From: Lacinutrix sp. | GTDB lineage: Bacteria > Bacteroidota > Bacteroidia > Flavobacteriales > Flavobacteriaceae | Assembly: GCF_029238095.1 (NCBI RefSeq) | Contig: NZ_JAQWGS010000007.1 | Location: 1 to 36,901 of the forward strand | Direction of reading: 5' to 3' | DNA: 36,901 nt | Shown here: positions 23,504 to 33,900 of the stretch, piece by piece | Position numbering within the stretch: the first letter of the stretch is position 1 | Layout: the number at the start of each line of letters is the position of its first letter | Notes under the pieces: model-generated | What the model saw: the letters and a program-made list of their open reading frames with translations, nothing else | Told to the model about the DNA's origin: nothing | Databases searched by the model: none | Translations under genes and position numbers: made by a program

Positions 23504-24187
23504 CTAAGGTGTAGAATTAGAAACCTGCAACAACTTCCCATTATAATACTTATTTCCATTTAAAGAAAAATCTGCAATGTATTGCGCCATTTCTAGTGCA
23601 GTAGTTGGTGCTTGATAACCAGGAAATGCTTCTTCTAGCATTTCTGTTTGTACAGCTCCTAAAGCTAGTACATTAAAACTTGGTCCTGTTTCTTTATATT
23701 CTTCGGCTAAGAGCTCTGTAAGCGTTACAACAGCACCTTTACTTGAACTGTAAGCAGACAAGCCTGGAAACTTAACACTGCCTTGCACACCACCCATTGA
23801 GCTAATGGTAACAACGTGACTATTTTTTTTCATGAAAGGTAATACACAACGCGTCATTTCTGCAACACCAAAAACGTTGGTTTTATAAACGTATTCAAAA
23901 TCGTCTGATGTGGTTTCGGAAAATGGCTTATTTAATAAGGTTCCAGCATTATTAATTAAAACATCTACTTGCCTCCACTCTTTAGCAACGTAGTCTTCTA
24001 CTTTTTTATAGTCTGCTTTTTTTCCTAAATCAAAAGCAAAAGACTCTATGTTATCAAAATTTAGATTACTTACCTTTTGCTCGTTCCTTGATAGAGCTAA
24101 TACATTGTGACCTTGGTTAGCAAATAAATGTACCAACTCAAAACCTATACCTCTACTTGTTCCTGTTATTATAATATTTTTTATCAT
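23504..24187 (-). CDS. Short-chain dehydrogenase/reductase
   Basis: A classical SDR of about 227 residues. The NAD(P)-binding loop is TGTSRGIG (near residues 8-15), followed by NNAG, the catalytic Ser in ISSMGG and YSSSK (Tyr and Lys of the catalytic pair). The substrate cannot be told from the sequence. Start: ATG at 24187 lies one base after the stop of the peptidase gene and directly precedes the first strand (MIKNIIITG); an ATG at 24199 would add four residues and overlap the peptidase gene by 11 bases. The two genes are thus translated from one message. Confidence 0.9.
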   Translation of the reverse strand: MIKNIIITGTSRGIGFELVHLFANQGHNVLALSRNEQKVSNLNFDNIESFAFDLGKKADYKKVEDYVAKEWRQVDVLINNAGTLLNKPFSETTSDDFEYVYKTNVFGVAEMTRCVLPFMKKNSHVVTISSMGGVQGSVKFPGLSAYSSSKGAVVTLTELLAEEYKETGPSFNVLALGAVQTEMLEEAFPGYQAPTTALEMAQYIADFSLNGNKYYNGKLLQVSNSTP

Positions 24188-24188
24188 T

Positions 24189-25190
24189 TTATTGGTCATT
24201 CATTTTAATATCTTGAGTAGGTGCATTTGCCATTTGCTCTAAAACTGGCGCTAATTTATTTAGTAGTCTTGCCATGAATGTATAGTCTAACTTATCGACC
24301 TCATCGTCTACATGGTGGTAAAAATCGAAGTTGGTTAAATCGCAAGACGACACTGTGTGACAAGGTGTACCAAATGCTTGGTAAAATGCATAATTATCTG
24401 AACGTTTAAACAAATTGTATTTCTTTGCCACATCTGAAGCTCCAATTAGGTTTTCGCCTGCATAGTTATTCATTACCTCTGCTAAATTTGATAATTCATG
24501 ACCTGTAATAAAGGCTTCGTAATCTCTTCCTACAAAAGGAACACCAATCATTTCAAGATTAATCATGGTGTATAGGTTTATGTTCTTTTCTTTTAGTTTA
24601 TCAGCTAAATGCTTTGAGCCTAATAATCCTTTTTCCTCAGCAGTAAAAGTTGCAAAAATAATACTTCTTTTATTAGATTTTTTTTCAGAAAAATACTTTG
24701 CTAAAGATAATACACCACTTGTTCCAGCAGCATTGTCGTTTGCTCCATTTGCAATAGTATCTCCATTTACATCTTTTGCTGTTCCAATATGGTCGTAATG
24801 TGCACCAATAAGTATAAACTCGTCTTTTAATTTAGAGTCTGTACCTTCTAAGTAGCCAACTACATTGTAAGCATCCAATTCTGCAATTTTAAAATTATCA
24901 CGATAAGTTTCGAAGTATGGTTTTAAGCCGTTTGCTTTAAACTGTGTTTCTATATAATTTGCAGCTTCGTTTATACCTTCACTTCCTGTATCTCTTCCTT
25001 TTAAATCATCGGATGCTAAAAAAGACACCATCCCTTTTAGCTCTTCTGGACTCACAAAATCTAAGGTATTAACATGAGACTTTGTTTCTATATTAGACGA
25101 AGTTGATGTAGAGGTTTCTGTAATTGCTTTCTTTGTAGAGTCGCAAGCTATAAATAAGGTTAAAAAACCAAGTATTGTTAGTGTTTTCAT
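24189..25190 (-). CDS. M28-family zinc aminopeptidase lipoprotein
   Basis: A protein of 333 residues with a lipoprotein signal (LTLFIAC, Cys16) and a Ser/Thr-rich linker, then an M28 peptidase domain. The metal and catalytic motifs are in order: GAHYDHIG (first His), GANDNAAGTSGVL (bridging Asp), TAEEKGLLGS (catalytic Glu and ligand Glu), MINLEMIG (Glu where many members have Asp) and a C-terminal His in FYHHVDDEVDKL. It would trim peptides outside the cytoplasm. The SDR gene follows after one base. Confidence 0.9.
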   Translation of the reverse strand: MKTLTILGFLTLFIACDSTKKAITETSTSTSSNIETKSHVNTLDFVSPEELKGMVSFLASDDLKGRDTGSEGINEAANYIETQFKANGLKPYFETYRDNFKIAELDAYNVVGYLEGTDSKLKDEFILIGAHYDHIGTAKDVNGDTIANGANDNAAGTSGVLSLAKYFSEKKSNKRSIIFATFTAEEKGLLGSKHLADKLKEKNINLYTMINLEMIGVPFVGRDYEAFITGHELSNLAEVMNNYAGENLIGASDVAKKYNLFKRSDNYAFYQAFGTPCHTVSSCDLTNFDFYHHVDDEVDKLDYTFMARLLNKLAPVLEQMANAPTQDIKMNDQ

Positions 25191-25225
25191 TTACTTTGTC
25201 TGTTTGGGTTTAAAGATAAAAAAAA

Positions 25226-25250
25226 CCTGAATCAAATTCTTGAATCAGGC
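25226..25250 (-). terminator. Intrinsic terminator of the 25280-26020 gene
   Basis: On the minus strand CCTGATTCAA pairs with TTGATTCAGG with one T-T mismatch, followed by eight T. It lies 30 bases after the stop. Confidence 0.8.
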
Positions 25251-25279
25251 TTATAATATGATTTAAAATAGTTTAAAAT

Positions 25280-26020
25280 TTATTTCATTTTTTTATTTGC
25301 CTTTTTTGCAAGACGCGCTACTTTTTTATTTAGGTCTTTCATTAATTGGTCTACAGCACTTTCGCACATTGGTTGTATTTTACTTGTACTCATCACTGGA
25401 AATCCACCTACCATAACAGCTTTCTTTTTAGAACCTGCTACTTCGCGAAATTGAAAAATACTATTGTTGTCTTTTGTAAATAAATCCATACTATATCTAG
25501 CTTGAACACTTACATAACCCATACTACCAATCCCTGTTTTAACAAACCCAAATGATAAATTAACAAACATAATACCATCTACTCCTAAAGCTTCGGCTAC
25601 TTCTTTTAAATCTTTTACGTTCTTTCGGAAACTTGGTATTACATTATAACCTTCAATAGAAGTTGTTGTTTCTACATTAGTTAAAAACGTATTCCCTTCT
25701 TGGTAGGTTGGTACAAATGTCTTGTAAGTTTCATTAGACAATACTTCTGCTTCATCGATAATTTCGAAATCAAAATTCTTAGTGTATTCTGCAAAAAAGG
25801 CTTGATGTAACTTTTTTAATGGCTCTGTTAAATTAAAATCAGGATCATCACTTAGTTTAGTGTTTTTTGCAATTAAATCTGCCGAAGCACTTAGTGCTGA
25901 TAAATCTATTGTTTTATCTGCATAAAAAGTTATTACAGCTACTTTCTTTTTTTGAGCATTGCTTACTAACATTGATAATGTAAGAAAAGACATTATTACT
26001 AGTGATTTAATATTTTTCAT
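25280..26020 (-). CDS. Secreted protein of unknown function
   Basis: A protein of 246 residues. A signal peptide ends at SNAQ (residues 1-22). The mature part begins KKKVAVITFYADKTIDLSAL, and has an alpha/beta pattern with LGVDGIMFVNLSFGFVKTGI (about 147-166) and a Lys-rich C terminus (KKVARLAKKANKKMK). The pattern of a strand, a long helical part and a hydrophobic strand pair recalls exported lipoprotein-like proteins of the CsgG/GNA1162 type that read LGVDAI, but the match is weak. Unlike them it has no lipobox. It stands alone between two terminators (25226-25250 and 26054-26081). Confidence 0.75.
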   Translation of the reverse strand: MKNIKSLVIMSFLTLSMLVSNAQKKKVAVITFYADKTIDLSALSASADLIAKNTKLSDDPDFNLTEPLKKLHQAFFAEYTKNFDFEIIDEAEVLSNETYKTFVPTYQEGNTFLTNVETTTSIEGYNVIPSFRKNVKDLKEVAEALGVDGIMFVNLSFGFVKTGIGSMGYVSVQARYSMDLFTKDNNSIFQFREVAGSKKKAVMVGGFPVMSTSKIQPMCESAVDQLMKDLNKKVARLAKKANKKMK

Positions 26021-26053
26021 TTTGTAGTTTTTATTTAAGTTAAAATATAAAAA

Positions 26054-26081
26054 AACCTACTTCATTTCAATGAAATAGGTT
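26054..26081 (-). terminator. Intrinsic terminator of the pdhA-pdhC unit
   Basis: AACCTA-TTCATT pairs with AATGAA-TAGGTT across a single C-A mismatch and a 2-base loop; the minus strand then has seven T. It lies 48 bases after the pdhC stop. Confidence 0.8.
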
Positions 26082-26128
26082 TTTCATTATTGTGGATTCC
26101 TAACTGCGCTGGAACAACAGTTAAATAT

Positions 26129-27772
26129 TTATACAAGCATTGTTACAGGATTTTCAATATAACCTTTTAATGTTTGTAAAAACTGTGCTCCGGTAGCTCC
26201 ATCTACTGTTCTGTGATCGCAAGCTAAAGTTAATTTCATAGTGTTTCCAGCAACTACTTGTCCGTTTTTAACTACAGGCTTTTCTATAATTGCACCAACA
26301 GATAATATTGCTGAATTTGGCTGATTAATAATTGAAGTAAAGCTTTCAATACCAAACATTCCTAAATTAGAAATAGTAAAGGTACTCCCTTCCATTTCGT
26401 CTAAAGATAGTTTTTTATTTCTTGCTTTTCCTGCATATTCTCTTACTGCTGCACCAATTTGCGGTAAACTTTGCTCGTTAGCAAATTTAACAACTGGCAC
26501 TAATAATCCGTCTGGTACAGCTACAGCAACACCAATATGTACATGATTGTTTAATTGCATTCTATCGTCAAACCACTGAGAGTTGACTTGTGGATGCTCG
26601 CGTAATGCCAAAGCACAAGCTTTTATAATCATATCGTTATAAGATATTTTTACATCTGGAATAGAATTGTATTGCGCTCTAAATGCTATTGCATTTTCCA
26701 TATCAAACTCCACATTTAAATAATAATGTGGTGCAGTAAATTTCGATTTTGCTAAATTCTTGGCTATCGCTTTGCGCATATTAGAGTTTGGTACTTCGTC
26801 ATAATCTTCTTGACCTGTTGGCACAAACTTGGCAGTTGAAACTGTTGCAGTTGTAAATGGTATGAAGTTTTCAATATCTCGTTTTACAATTCGTCCGTTT
26901 TCACCAGAACCTTTTACTTGATTTAGTTGGATGCCTTTTTCCTCTGCCATTTTCTTAGCAAGAGGTGAAACAAAAAGTCTTCCAGAAGAATTTGAAGTTG
27001 AATCTGAATTTGAAACAGAAGTTTGAGCTTGTTGCTTTGGTGCTTCTGGTTTTGTTTCTACTTTTGGAGTATCTAGTTTTGGCGCTACTTCTTTTTTAGT
27101 TGAAGCACCTTCCATTTTAAAGTTTTTTGCAATACTTGAAACATCTGTTCCAGCTGGTCCAATAATTGCTAGGAGTGAATCTACTTTAGCAGAATCTCCT
27201 TCTTCTAACCCTACATATAATAAGGTTCCAGATTGAAAAGATTCGAATTCCATAGTGGCTTTATCTGTTTCAATTTCGGCCAAAATATCGCCTTCTTCAA
27301 CAGTATCACCAGTTTTCTTTAACCATGTTGCCACAGTACCTTCTACCATAGTATCACTTAAACGTGGCATAGTAACAACTATAACACCTTCAGGTAATTC
27401 TTCTGAATTACTTGATAAGACTTCTTCTGTACTTGATGAAACAGGAGCTTCTTGTGTAGTGGCTTCAATTTTTTCTTCTTTTGCTTCTTTTGTTTGAGAA
27501 GTATTTCCGTTTAACAAACCACTTATATCTTCACCTTCATCTCCAATAATAGCTAAAAGCGTATCTACTTTTGCTGTTTCTCCTTCTTGAATTCCAATAT
27601 GGAGTAGAGTCCCTTCGTTAAAAGACTCGAATTCCATTGTTGCTTTGTCGGTTTCAATTTCGGCCAAAATATCGCCTTCCTCTACTTTATCGCCAACTTT
27701 TTTAAGCCAACTTGCTACAGTGCCTTCTTCCATAGTGTCGCTTAAACGCGGCATATTTATTACTTCTGCCAT
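26129..27772 (-). CDS. pdhC: Pyruvate dehydrogenase E2 (dihydrolipoamide acetyltransferase)
   Basis: The acetyltransferase core of the pyruvate dehydrogenase complex, 547 residues. Two lipoyl domains are present (1-80 and 130-210), each with the lipoylated Lys in ETDKATMEFES (K43 and K171). A Pro/Ala/Ser/Thr-rich linker precedes the peripheral-subunit-binding domain (FVSPLAKKMAEEKGI, GSGENGRIVKRDIENF, about 269-305), then the catalytic domain ending in DHRTVDG (His520, Asp524). Gene order is pdhA then pdhC 3 bases apart. E1 beta and E3 are not in this window, so they must lie elsewhere. Confidence 0.96.
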   Translation of the reverse strand: MAEVINMPRLSDTMEEGTVASWLKKVGDKVEEGDILAEIETDKATMEFESFNEGTLLHIGIQEGETAKVDTLLAIIGDEGEDISGLLNGNTSQTKEAKEEKIEATTQEAPVSSSTEEVLSSNSEELPEGVIVVTMPRLSDTMVEGTVATWLKKTGDTVEEGDILAEIETDKATMEFESFQSGTLLYVGLEEGDSAKVDSLLAIIGPAGTDVSSIAKNFKMEGASTKKEVAPKLDTPKVETKPEAPKQQAQTSVSNSDSTSNSSGRLFVSPLAKKMAEEKGIQLNQVKGSGENGRIVKRDIENFIPFTTATVSTAKFVPTGQEDYDEVPNSNMRKAIAKNLAKSKFTAPHYYLNVEFDMENAIAFRAQYNSIPDVKISYNDMIIKACALALREHPQVNSQWFDDRMQLNNHVHIGVAVAVPDGLLVPVVKFANEQSLPQIGAAVREYAGKARNKKLSLDEMEGSTFTISNLGMFGIESFTSIINQPNSAILSVGAIIEKPVVKNGQVVAGNTMKLTLACDHRTVDGATGAQFLQTLKGYIENPVTMLV

Positions 27773-27775
27773 AGC

Positions 27776-28777
27776 TTATTTTATTTTATGCTCGATAAAT
27801 GGATAATCTTCTTGCTCGTAAACGGCATCGTACATGACGTTTTTCTCAGGATATGGAGAGTCTTCTGCAAATTTCTCACACTCAGCAACTAATGCCTTAA
27901 CACGTTTATCTATTACTTTAATATCCTCTTCGCTAGCATAGTTCTCTTTTAAAATAATATCTTTTACTTGCTTAATTGGATCGATTTTCTTGTACTCTTC
28001 TACTTCGTCTTTTGTTCTGTAATGCTGCGCATCAGACATTGAGTGACCTCTATAACGATATGTCTTTACTTCTAAAAATGTTGGTCCTCCTCCTGTTCTT
28101 GCTCTTGTAATAGCCTCATCGAAAGCTTCGGCTACTTTAATGGGATTCATTCCATCTACAGGTCCTGAAGGCATTTCGTAACCTCTACCTAATTTCCAAA
28201 TATCTGTGTGATTAGCTGTACGTTCTACGCTTGTTCCCATAGCATAGCCATTGTTTTCACACACGAATACAACAGGCAAATTCCAAAGCATTGCTAAGTT
28301 AAATGTTTCATGTAACGAACCTTGTCTGGCTGCACCATCTCCAAAACAACAAATAGTTACAGCATCTTTATCGTGGTACTTGTCTCCAAAAGCAATTCCT
28401 GCTCCCAATGGAATTTGACCTCCTACAATACCATGTCCACCGTAAAAACGGTGTTCTTTTGAAAAAATATGCATAGAACCACCTAAACCTTGTGAAGTTC
28501 CTGTTGCTTTTCCATAAAGTTCTGCCATAACGCGCTTAGGATCTACTCCCATACCTATAGGCTGTACGTGATTACGATAGGCAGTAATCATTTTATCTTT
28601 AGTTAAATCCATTGCATGTAAAGCTCCTGCTAAAACAGCTTCTTGACCATTGTAAAGGTGAAGAAATCCTCTAACTTTTTGTTGAATATAAACTGCAGCA
28701 AGTTTGTCTTCAAACTTTCTCCAGAATAACATATCCTCGTACCACTTAAGGTAAACTTCTTTGGTTATTTTTTGCAT
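27776..28777 (-). CDS. pdhA: Pyruvate dehydrogenase E1 alpha subunit
   Basis: A 333-residue E1 alpha chain that decarboxylates pyruvate with thiamine diphosphate, in a heterotetramer with E1 beta. The ThDP motif runs from GDGAARQGSLHETFN to CENNGYAMGT. Near the C terminus RYRGHSMSDAQHYR is the conserved phosphorylation-loop region of eukaryotic homologues. The gene is followed by pdhC after 3 bases and is preceded by a good promoter at 28907-28936, giving a leader of about 120 bases. Confidence 0.95.
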   Translation of the reverse strand: MQKITKEVYLKWYEDMLFWRKFEDKLAAVYIQQKVRGFLHLYNGQEAVLAGALHAMDLTKDKMITAYRNHVQPIGMGVDPKRVMAELYGKATGTSQGLGGSMHIFSKEHRFYGGHGIVGGQIPLGAGIAFGDKYHDKDAVTICCFGDGAARQGSLHETFNLAMLWNLPVVFVCENNGYAMGTSVERTANHTDIWKLGRGYEMPSGPVDGMNPIKVAEAFDEAITRARTGGGPTFLEVKTYRYRGHSMSDAQHYRTKDEVEEYKKIDPIKQVKDIILKENYASEEDIKVIDKRVKALVAECEKFAEDSPYPEKNVMYDAVYEQEDYPFIEHKIK

Positions 28778-28906
28778 TTTGGTGTTTATTGTTCAGTAAA
28801 TTAAAACCATTTAAATATTAAGATGCCAATTTATAATTGACTCTATTTTGCGCAATACGTAATGAATTGATTAGAAAAACTAATGTCTTTAAAAACATTG
28901 CAATAA

Positions 28907-28936
28907 CAAAAGTAACACTTTGAATTGGTATTGCAA
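28907..28936 (-). promoter_or_regulatory. pdhA promoter
   Basis: On the minus strand TTG (28936-28934) and TACTTTTG (28914-28907) are separated by 19 bases, an exact Bacteroidota promoter. The -33 box adjoins the foot of the cdd terminator hairpin, so transcription of pdhA begins almost where that of cdd ends. Confidence 0.7.
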
Positions 28937-28975
28937 AAGTGAAAATTGACTATTATAACACCAATTTTCACTTTT
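28935..28975 (-). terminator. Probable terminator of cdd
   Basis: AAAAGTGAAAATTG pairs perfectly with CAATTTTCACTTTT over 14 bp around a 13-base loop, 15 bases after the cdd stop on the minus strand. The T run after the stem is short (TTTT in the stem, then GC), so termination may be incomplete. Confidence 0.6.
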
Positions 28976-28989
28976 ATTTTACGAAAACG

Positions 28990-29472
28990 TTATAGATTTG
29001 ATGAATCGAAACCAAATGGCAGTAAATTTGCCAATGAATTAGACTTCATTACATGGCCTATTTCACCCATAAAATAAATTTCTATGGCTTTGTCCTGTTT
29101 GGACTCGTACTCTGCAATAGATTGTCTGCAAGCTCCACATGGTGGTATTGGCTTATTGGTTTTTTGATTTTGAGAAGCTGCAGTTATTGCCATTTTTAAG
29201 ATTGTTGCTTTTGGGTATTTGGCACCTGCATAAAAAATAGCTGTGCGCTCTGCACATAAACCAGAAGGATAAGAAGCATTTTCCTGATTACTTCCAGAAA
29301 TTATTTCTCCATTATCTAGTAATAAAGCTGCTCCAACATGAAATTTAGAGTATGGTGCGTAAGCATTTTTTCTAGCTTCTATAGCTAGTTGCATTAGGTT
29401 TTGAATCTCCTCAGGTGTATCTTCTATATTATCAAAAACATACAATTTTGATTCTATTTTTACTTCTTTCAT
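28990..29472 (-). CDS. cdd: Cytidine deaminase
   Basis: Deaminates cytidine and deoxycytidine in pyrimidine salvage. From the ATG at 29472 the protein has 160 residues; the longer GTG start at 29493 adds seven residues before a normal N terminus and is less likely. Zinc ligands and catalytic Glu are in C73-A-E75 (GLCAERTAIF) and C112-GAC115 (PPCGACRQ). AYAPYSKFHVGAAL (38-50) is the substrate-binding strand. It is flanked by terminators on both sides; no TAnnTTTG box is clear upstream. Confidence 0.94.
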   Translation of the reverse strand: MKEVKIESKLYVFDNIEDTPEEIQNLMQLAIEARKNAYAPYSKFHVGAALLLDNGEIISGSNQENASYPSGLCAERTAIFYAGAKYPKATILKMAITAASQNQKTNKPIPPCGACRQSIAEYESKQDKAIEIYFMGEIGHVMKSNSLANLLPFGFDSSNL

Positions 29473-29510
29473 AAGTATTGAATAATGTAACACAAACTAA
29501 TTTAGACAAA

Positions 29511-29537
29511 AAAACTATTGCTTTGGGCAATAGTTTT
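29511..29537 (-). terminator. Intrinsic terminator of porV
   Basis: AAAACTATTGC pairs perfectly with GCAATAGTTTT around a 5-base loop; on the minus strand seven T follow in total. It lies 25 bases after the porV stop. Confidence 0.88.
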
Positions 29538-29561
29538 TGTTTTGATGTTTTTAAAGTAGCA

Positions 29562-30821
29562 TTAAAACTCTGTATATTCTCCTTCTCCTAGATTAAACGT
29601 TAAAGAAAAACGTAATGTACTCTCTAATGGGCTCTGTACTTTTGATGCCGAAAATAAGTAAGATAAATCTACATTAATAACATTATATTTAAAACCTGCA
29701 CCTAATGCAAAGAACTTACGTGCGCCTTTTGTTTCGTGTTCGTTAAAATAACCTGCTCTAAATGCAAAAGAGTCTTGATATAAGTATTCTAAACCTACAG
29801 CATATGTGAATTCCTGTAATTCTTCTTTTCCTCCTCCTGGTGCATCACCAAAGGATTGAAAAATCCCTGAAACGAAATCTACATCTTGACTTTGTCCTTC
29901 TATGATATAGTTTTCTTCTGTACTAATAAATTCATCATCAGTAGTGGTTGGATCGTTATCTGGAAGGTCGTATTGCCCATTCCCATTATTATCTATATAT
30001 TCTGTTCTTGTCCCTCGAACTGGAGGAGTTGGCACTAAAAGTTTTGTAAACTCTGCTGTTACACCTAACTTATTGTATTGGTCGAAAATAAAATCGAAAC
30101 CACCTCCTAAACGTAAGTTGGTAGGCTGAAAATTATCTTGTCCTCCTTCATCGTACTTAAATTTAGGCCCTAAGTTTTGTAGCGCAAAACCACCTCTCCA
30201 TCGACCATTAAAGTCGTTATAGGCTTGTTCTTCACTTTGATAATATCCTGAAATATCCACACCAAAAGTGCTTGCTGGACTAATATCGTTTCCACCAGTA
30301 TTTAACTTTAAATCTGAACGTAAATAGCGCATAGTTACTCCCATTCCAAATTGATCACTTAATCGAAGTGAGTATGACAAATCTAATGCAAATTCATTTG
30401 GCTTTTGAACTAAAGGTGTAGAAAATTCATCTTCAACAAATTCAATTTCTCCTAAACTGAAATAAGTAAAACTTGCACCAAAAGCACTTTGCTCATTAAT
30501 TCTATTAAAATAAGTAAGATGACCAATACCTATATCATTTACAAGCCTGCTTAAATAAGGTGTATAACTTAATGAGACACCCGATTTTGTTGTTGAAAAA
30601 ACATATTTAGAAGCATTCCATTTTTGAGAAAAAGCATCTGGTGATGTTGCAACTCCCATATCTCCCATTGCTGCGGCTCTGGCGTCTGGAGCAATTAAAA
30701 GAAACGGCATTCCTGTTGTTATGACTCTCGAGTCTTGATATGGTTCAATTTGAAATGAACTTTGAGCATTGCTTTTAAAAGCAAAAACAACTAATATTAG
30801 TATTAAAATATTACTTTTCAT
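29562..30821 (-). CDS. porV: Type IX secretion outer-membrane protein PorV
   Basis: A 419-residue outer-membrane beta-barrel of the FadL-like PorV (LptO) type. The signal peptide ends SNAQ; the mature part starts SSFQIEPYQDSRVITTGMPF and FLLIAPDARAAAMGDMGVA, a hallmark of the family, followed by amphipathic strands to a C-terminal LRFSLTFNLG. PorV binds the C-terminal domain of type IX cargo and hands it to PorU. It follows porU by 119 bases and has its own promoter, overlapping the porU end. Confidence 0.95.
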   Translation of the reverse strand: MKSNILILILVVFAFKSNAQSSFQIEPYQDSRVITTGMPFLLIAPDARAAAMGDMGVATSPDAFSQKWNASKYVFSTTKSGVSLSYTPYLSRLVNDIGIGHLTYFNRINEQSAFGASFTYFSLGEIEFVEDEFSTPLVQKPNEFALDLSYSLRLSDQFGMGVTMRYLRSDLKLNTGGNDISPASTFGVDISGYYQSEEQAYNDFNGRWRGGFALQNLGPKFKYDEGGQDNFQPTNLRLGGGFDFIFDQYNKLGVTAEFTKLLVPTPPVRGTRTEYIDNNGNGQYDLPDNDPTTTDDEFISTEENYIIEGQSQDVDFVSGIFQSFGDAPGGGKEELQEFTYAVGLEYLYQDSFAFRAGYFNEHETKGARKFFALGAGFKYNVINVDLSYLFSASKVQSPLESTLRFSLTFNLGEGEYTEF

Positions 30822-30924
30822 ATGTGTTTATTATTTTTAACGGTTACGTGCTTTTTGGTATTAATCTATTTAATAATAGTTTAAAACTTTAACTAAGCTC
30901 GTTTGGTGTATCCATTTTATTTGA

Positions 30925-30954
30925 CAAATATAATTCTTTATTATAGTATAACAA
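30925..30954 (-). promoter_or_regulatory. porV promoter overlapping the porU 3' end
   Basis: On the minus strand TTG (30954-30952) and TATATTTG (30932-30925) are separated by 19 bases. The TTG lies in the last codons of porU (KLVIL). Transcription would start near 30918, leaving a leader of about 97 bases before porV. Confidence 0.7.
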
Positions 30955-33900
30955 GTTTCTCGATTTTTTCTACAGTTTTATTTGTAACACTAGAATGTAC
31001 TTTTAGTTTATATATATAGGTTCCTTTTCCTATTTTATCTCCAAAATCGTCTCTTCCATCCCAAATAATATCTCTAGATGTTGAGCTATTGGTATTTGAA
31101 CATGTGTTACAAGCTGAACCAGAACCAACGGCTTGACCATTTAAAGTTCTTACTAATTTTCCTGAAACAGTAAAAATCTGCACAGAGACATCTAGTATTT
31201 CTGAACTATTATGGGTAAACCAAAACTCTGTATAATTTACAAATGGATTTGGATAATTTAAAACATTATCTAAGGTTATGCTATTATCACTAACAACCAC
31301 AAAATTTAACATTGCCTCTGAAGAGTTATTGTAAGTATCCCATGCCTTAAGTTTGAGGGTATGGGGGCCTATAGATAAATCTCGTAGTCGATATACTACC
31401 TTACCTCGAGTAAAGTCATCTAATTCGGTTTGATAAAAGTCATTTAGAATTATTGGATTAGACTCATCTCCATCTAAAATTCCAACAATATCATGATCTA
31501 CCGCAGTAACAGAGGTGTTAATTCCACTTAAGTCAAATAATTTTGCAATTAAATTTGGTGATGCATTTGTATTCGCACCATCCAAGAAAGACTCATCATT
31601 CATAAATAATTGAATTTCAGGACCAAGAGAATCTTCAGGAGCATTCTCATTAATACCCCCTACAATCACATCGGTATTATAACCTGCTTTATCAAGTATT
31701 TCATTAGTAGCATAAAAACTTAGCTTCCCTTTTCCGTAAGAAATTTTCACATCTCTTGGCACAATAAATTCGAAGTTGAAATTTCCATTTTCTACAGTTG
31801 CCAAACCTCTAAATAATTTACTTTCTTGAGAATCAAAAATTTCTACATTCCCATAATTATCATTATCTAATGTTGATTTATCAATTGGTTTGTCATAAAC
31901 GGTTGTAGATAAACTTCCGTTAAAATCGGTTAATACAGCATTGAGATTATCAGTAACAACTCCCTCAAAACTAACTTTAGACAAAGCCTTTAGCGTATCT
32001 ATTGATTGGCTGATGTCTTCACCATTCATTTTTTTAATTATAATATTTGGTTTAGGAATTGCTAATTTTTTTACAGGATCACCAAAATAATAAATGAAAA
32101 ACTTTTGAGTTTGGGTATAATTATTTTTTGTTTTAACTAAGGATTCTGAAATGGTTAAGTCTTCATCATTAAATTCTAATAAAGTAGCAATTAATCTTTT
32201 ATTAAATGCTTGACCAACACTAATAAAAACTAGTCTAGTAGTTGAGATCATGGAAGTCGCTCCACCTGTTGAATTCCAAAAAATATTTTCTCCAGCTGAA
32301 ATTCTTATCGGGTTATCAAATCTTGAAAACTCACATGTGATGGTTATAAAAAGTGGTAATGTGTTTTCATTTTTGAACCCTTTAATTTGTGGGATATCTA
32401 AAAATCGTTCTGCTGCAAAACCATCTTCACCACCATGACCAAAGTAATCAAAAACTAGTGTACCTGATTCTATGGCTCTAGTAATTGCCTCCTTAACATC
32501 TGGATAGCGTTCACCTCCTGAAGAATTTTGTTGTACATAGGCATCTGCATAAATTTTATTGATATTAAAAATTGGTTTATTGGCTTTAATATCATCAGCA
32601 ATGGTCTCCACTCCTGTTTGAATATTAGCGTCAGTTGGAGCATCAATATCATCGGCCACTAAGGTGATTGTATTTCTCCAATCTCCAAAAGAATCAACAT
32701 TATAATCTCTTAAAATTTTATCAACTACATCTTTGGCTTGTTGCTGAGTAGAAACCGGAATTCTTCCCGTTGCAATTTCCATAGTGTGTGCTCCAGACAT
32801 TGTTCCCTCAAATTCTTCAAGCATCCCAAAAAAATCATCTGTAACATATGAACCCGCTAAATCATAACTAATAGTTGCCAAATACACTGGTACAATATTA
32901 TTGTTCCCAATAATTCTATCTTTATAATCATAGGATGCATCTCCGAAAAAACAAACATATTTCAATTGATCATCAGGTGTTGAATTTAATTCATAAACAT
33001 GTTTGATAAAATCTCTAATTCCTGTAATATCTCTACTGCCGGAGGAAAATTCATTATAAATCTCATCTAAATTGACAACTTTTGCTGTTAATCCAGAGTT
33101 TTCTATGTGATAGTCTGCAATTCTCTGAGCTTGTTCTTCAAATTCATTAGTGGTAATTAGTAGGTAGTTGATATCTTGTATTGCATGTACATTTTGATTT
33201 TTAATTTTTGCGTTGGAAAGGATTTCTGGGGTGTAATAATCATCTTGATGCAGTACAATATATTCTTGCAACACTCCAGAATTTGCATTAAAAGTAAAAC
33301 TTCCAGTAGCTGATTCGTTAATTATATTGGTTGCATTAATTGGATCAGTTACATTCCAGATTTGAGATATATTTTGTGAATTCTGAACCTGATATTCAAC
33401 TACACCAGTTGTATTAGTGGCCTCAAAACTTCGAAAAGAAAACTGGAAATCATCTACTATCAACTGTTTTATTCCTGAAACTTCAATATAATCTAGATAA
33501 GCTCTAGCCGATGGATTGCCCCCGTTATTGTAATTTAAATTAAAATCAAGAGTAGGCGTTGAAATTGAGCGATTAGCGCTTTGCGATCTATCAGATGCTC
33601 GATTACCAGAACCTGAACTTTCACTTGCACTAAAATTTAAATTTAAAAGATCTTGAGTGTTTACCTTAACTTGCATTGAAGAAGTTAATTCAGATACAGC
33701 CACTGCTCTAACTTTTATATTTACAGGCTCAGTTATAACTATATTTGGGAATGGTATTTCAAGTGATAACTCATTATCTACAGTAAAATCTTCTCCAAGC
33801 CATTTTTTACCAACTGCAAAAAGATTAGTAGTTTCTTTTTCATAAAAAACATAATCATTAAATGTAGTAATTTGAGTACTAGCAGAACCCACAACAGGAA

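Noticed and set aside
29473..29493. GTG start extending cdd by seven residues
   Set aside because: The ATG at 29472 begins a normal cytidine deaminase; the extension has no family support.
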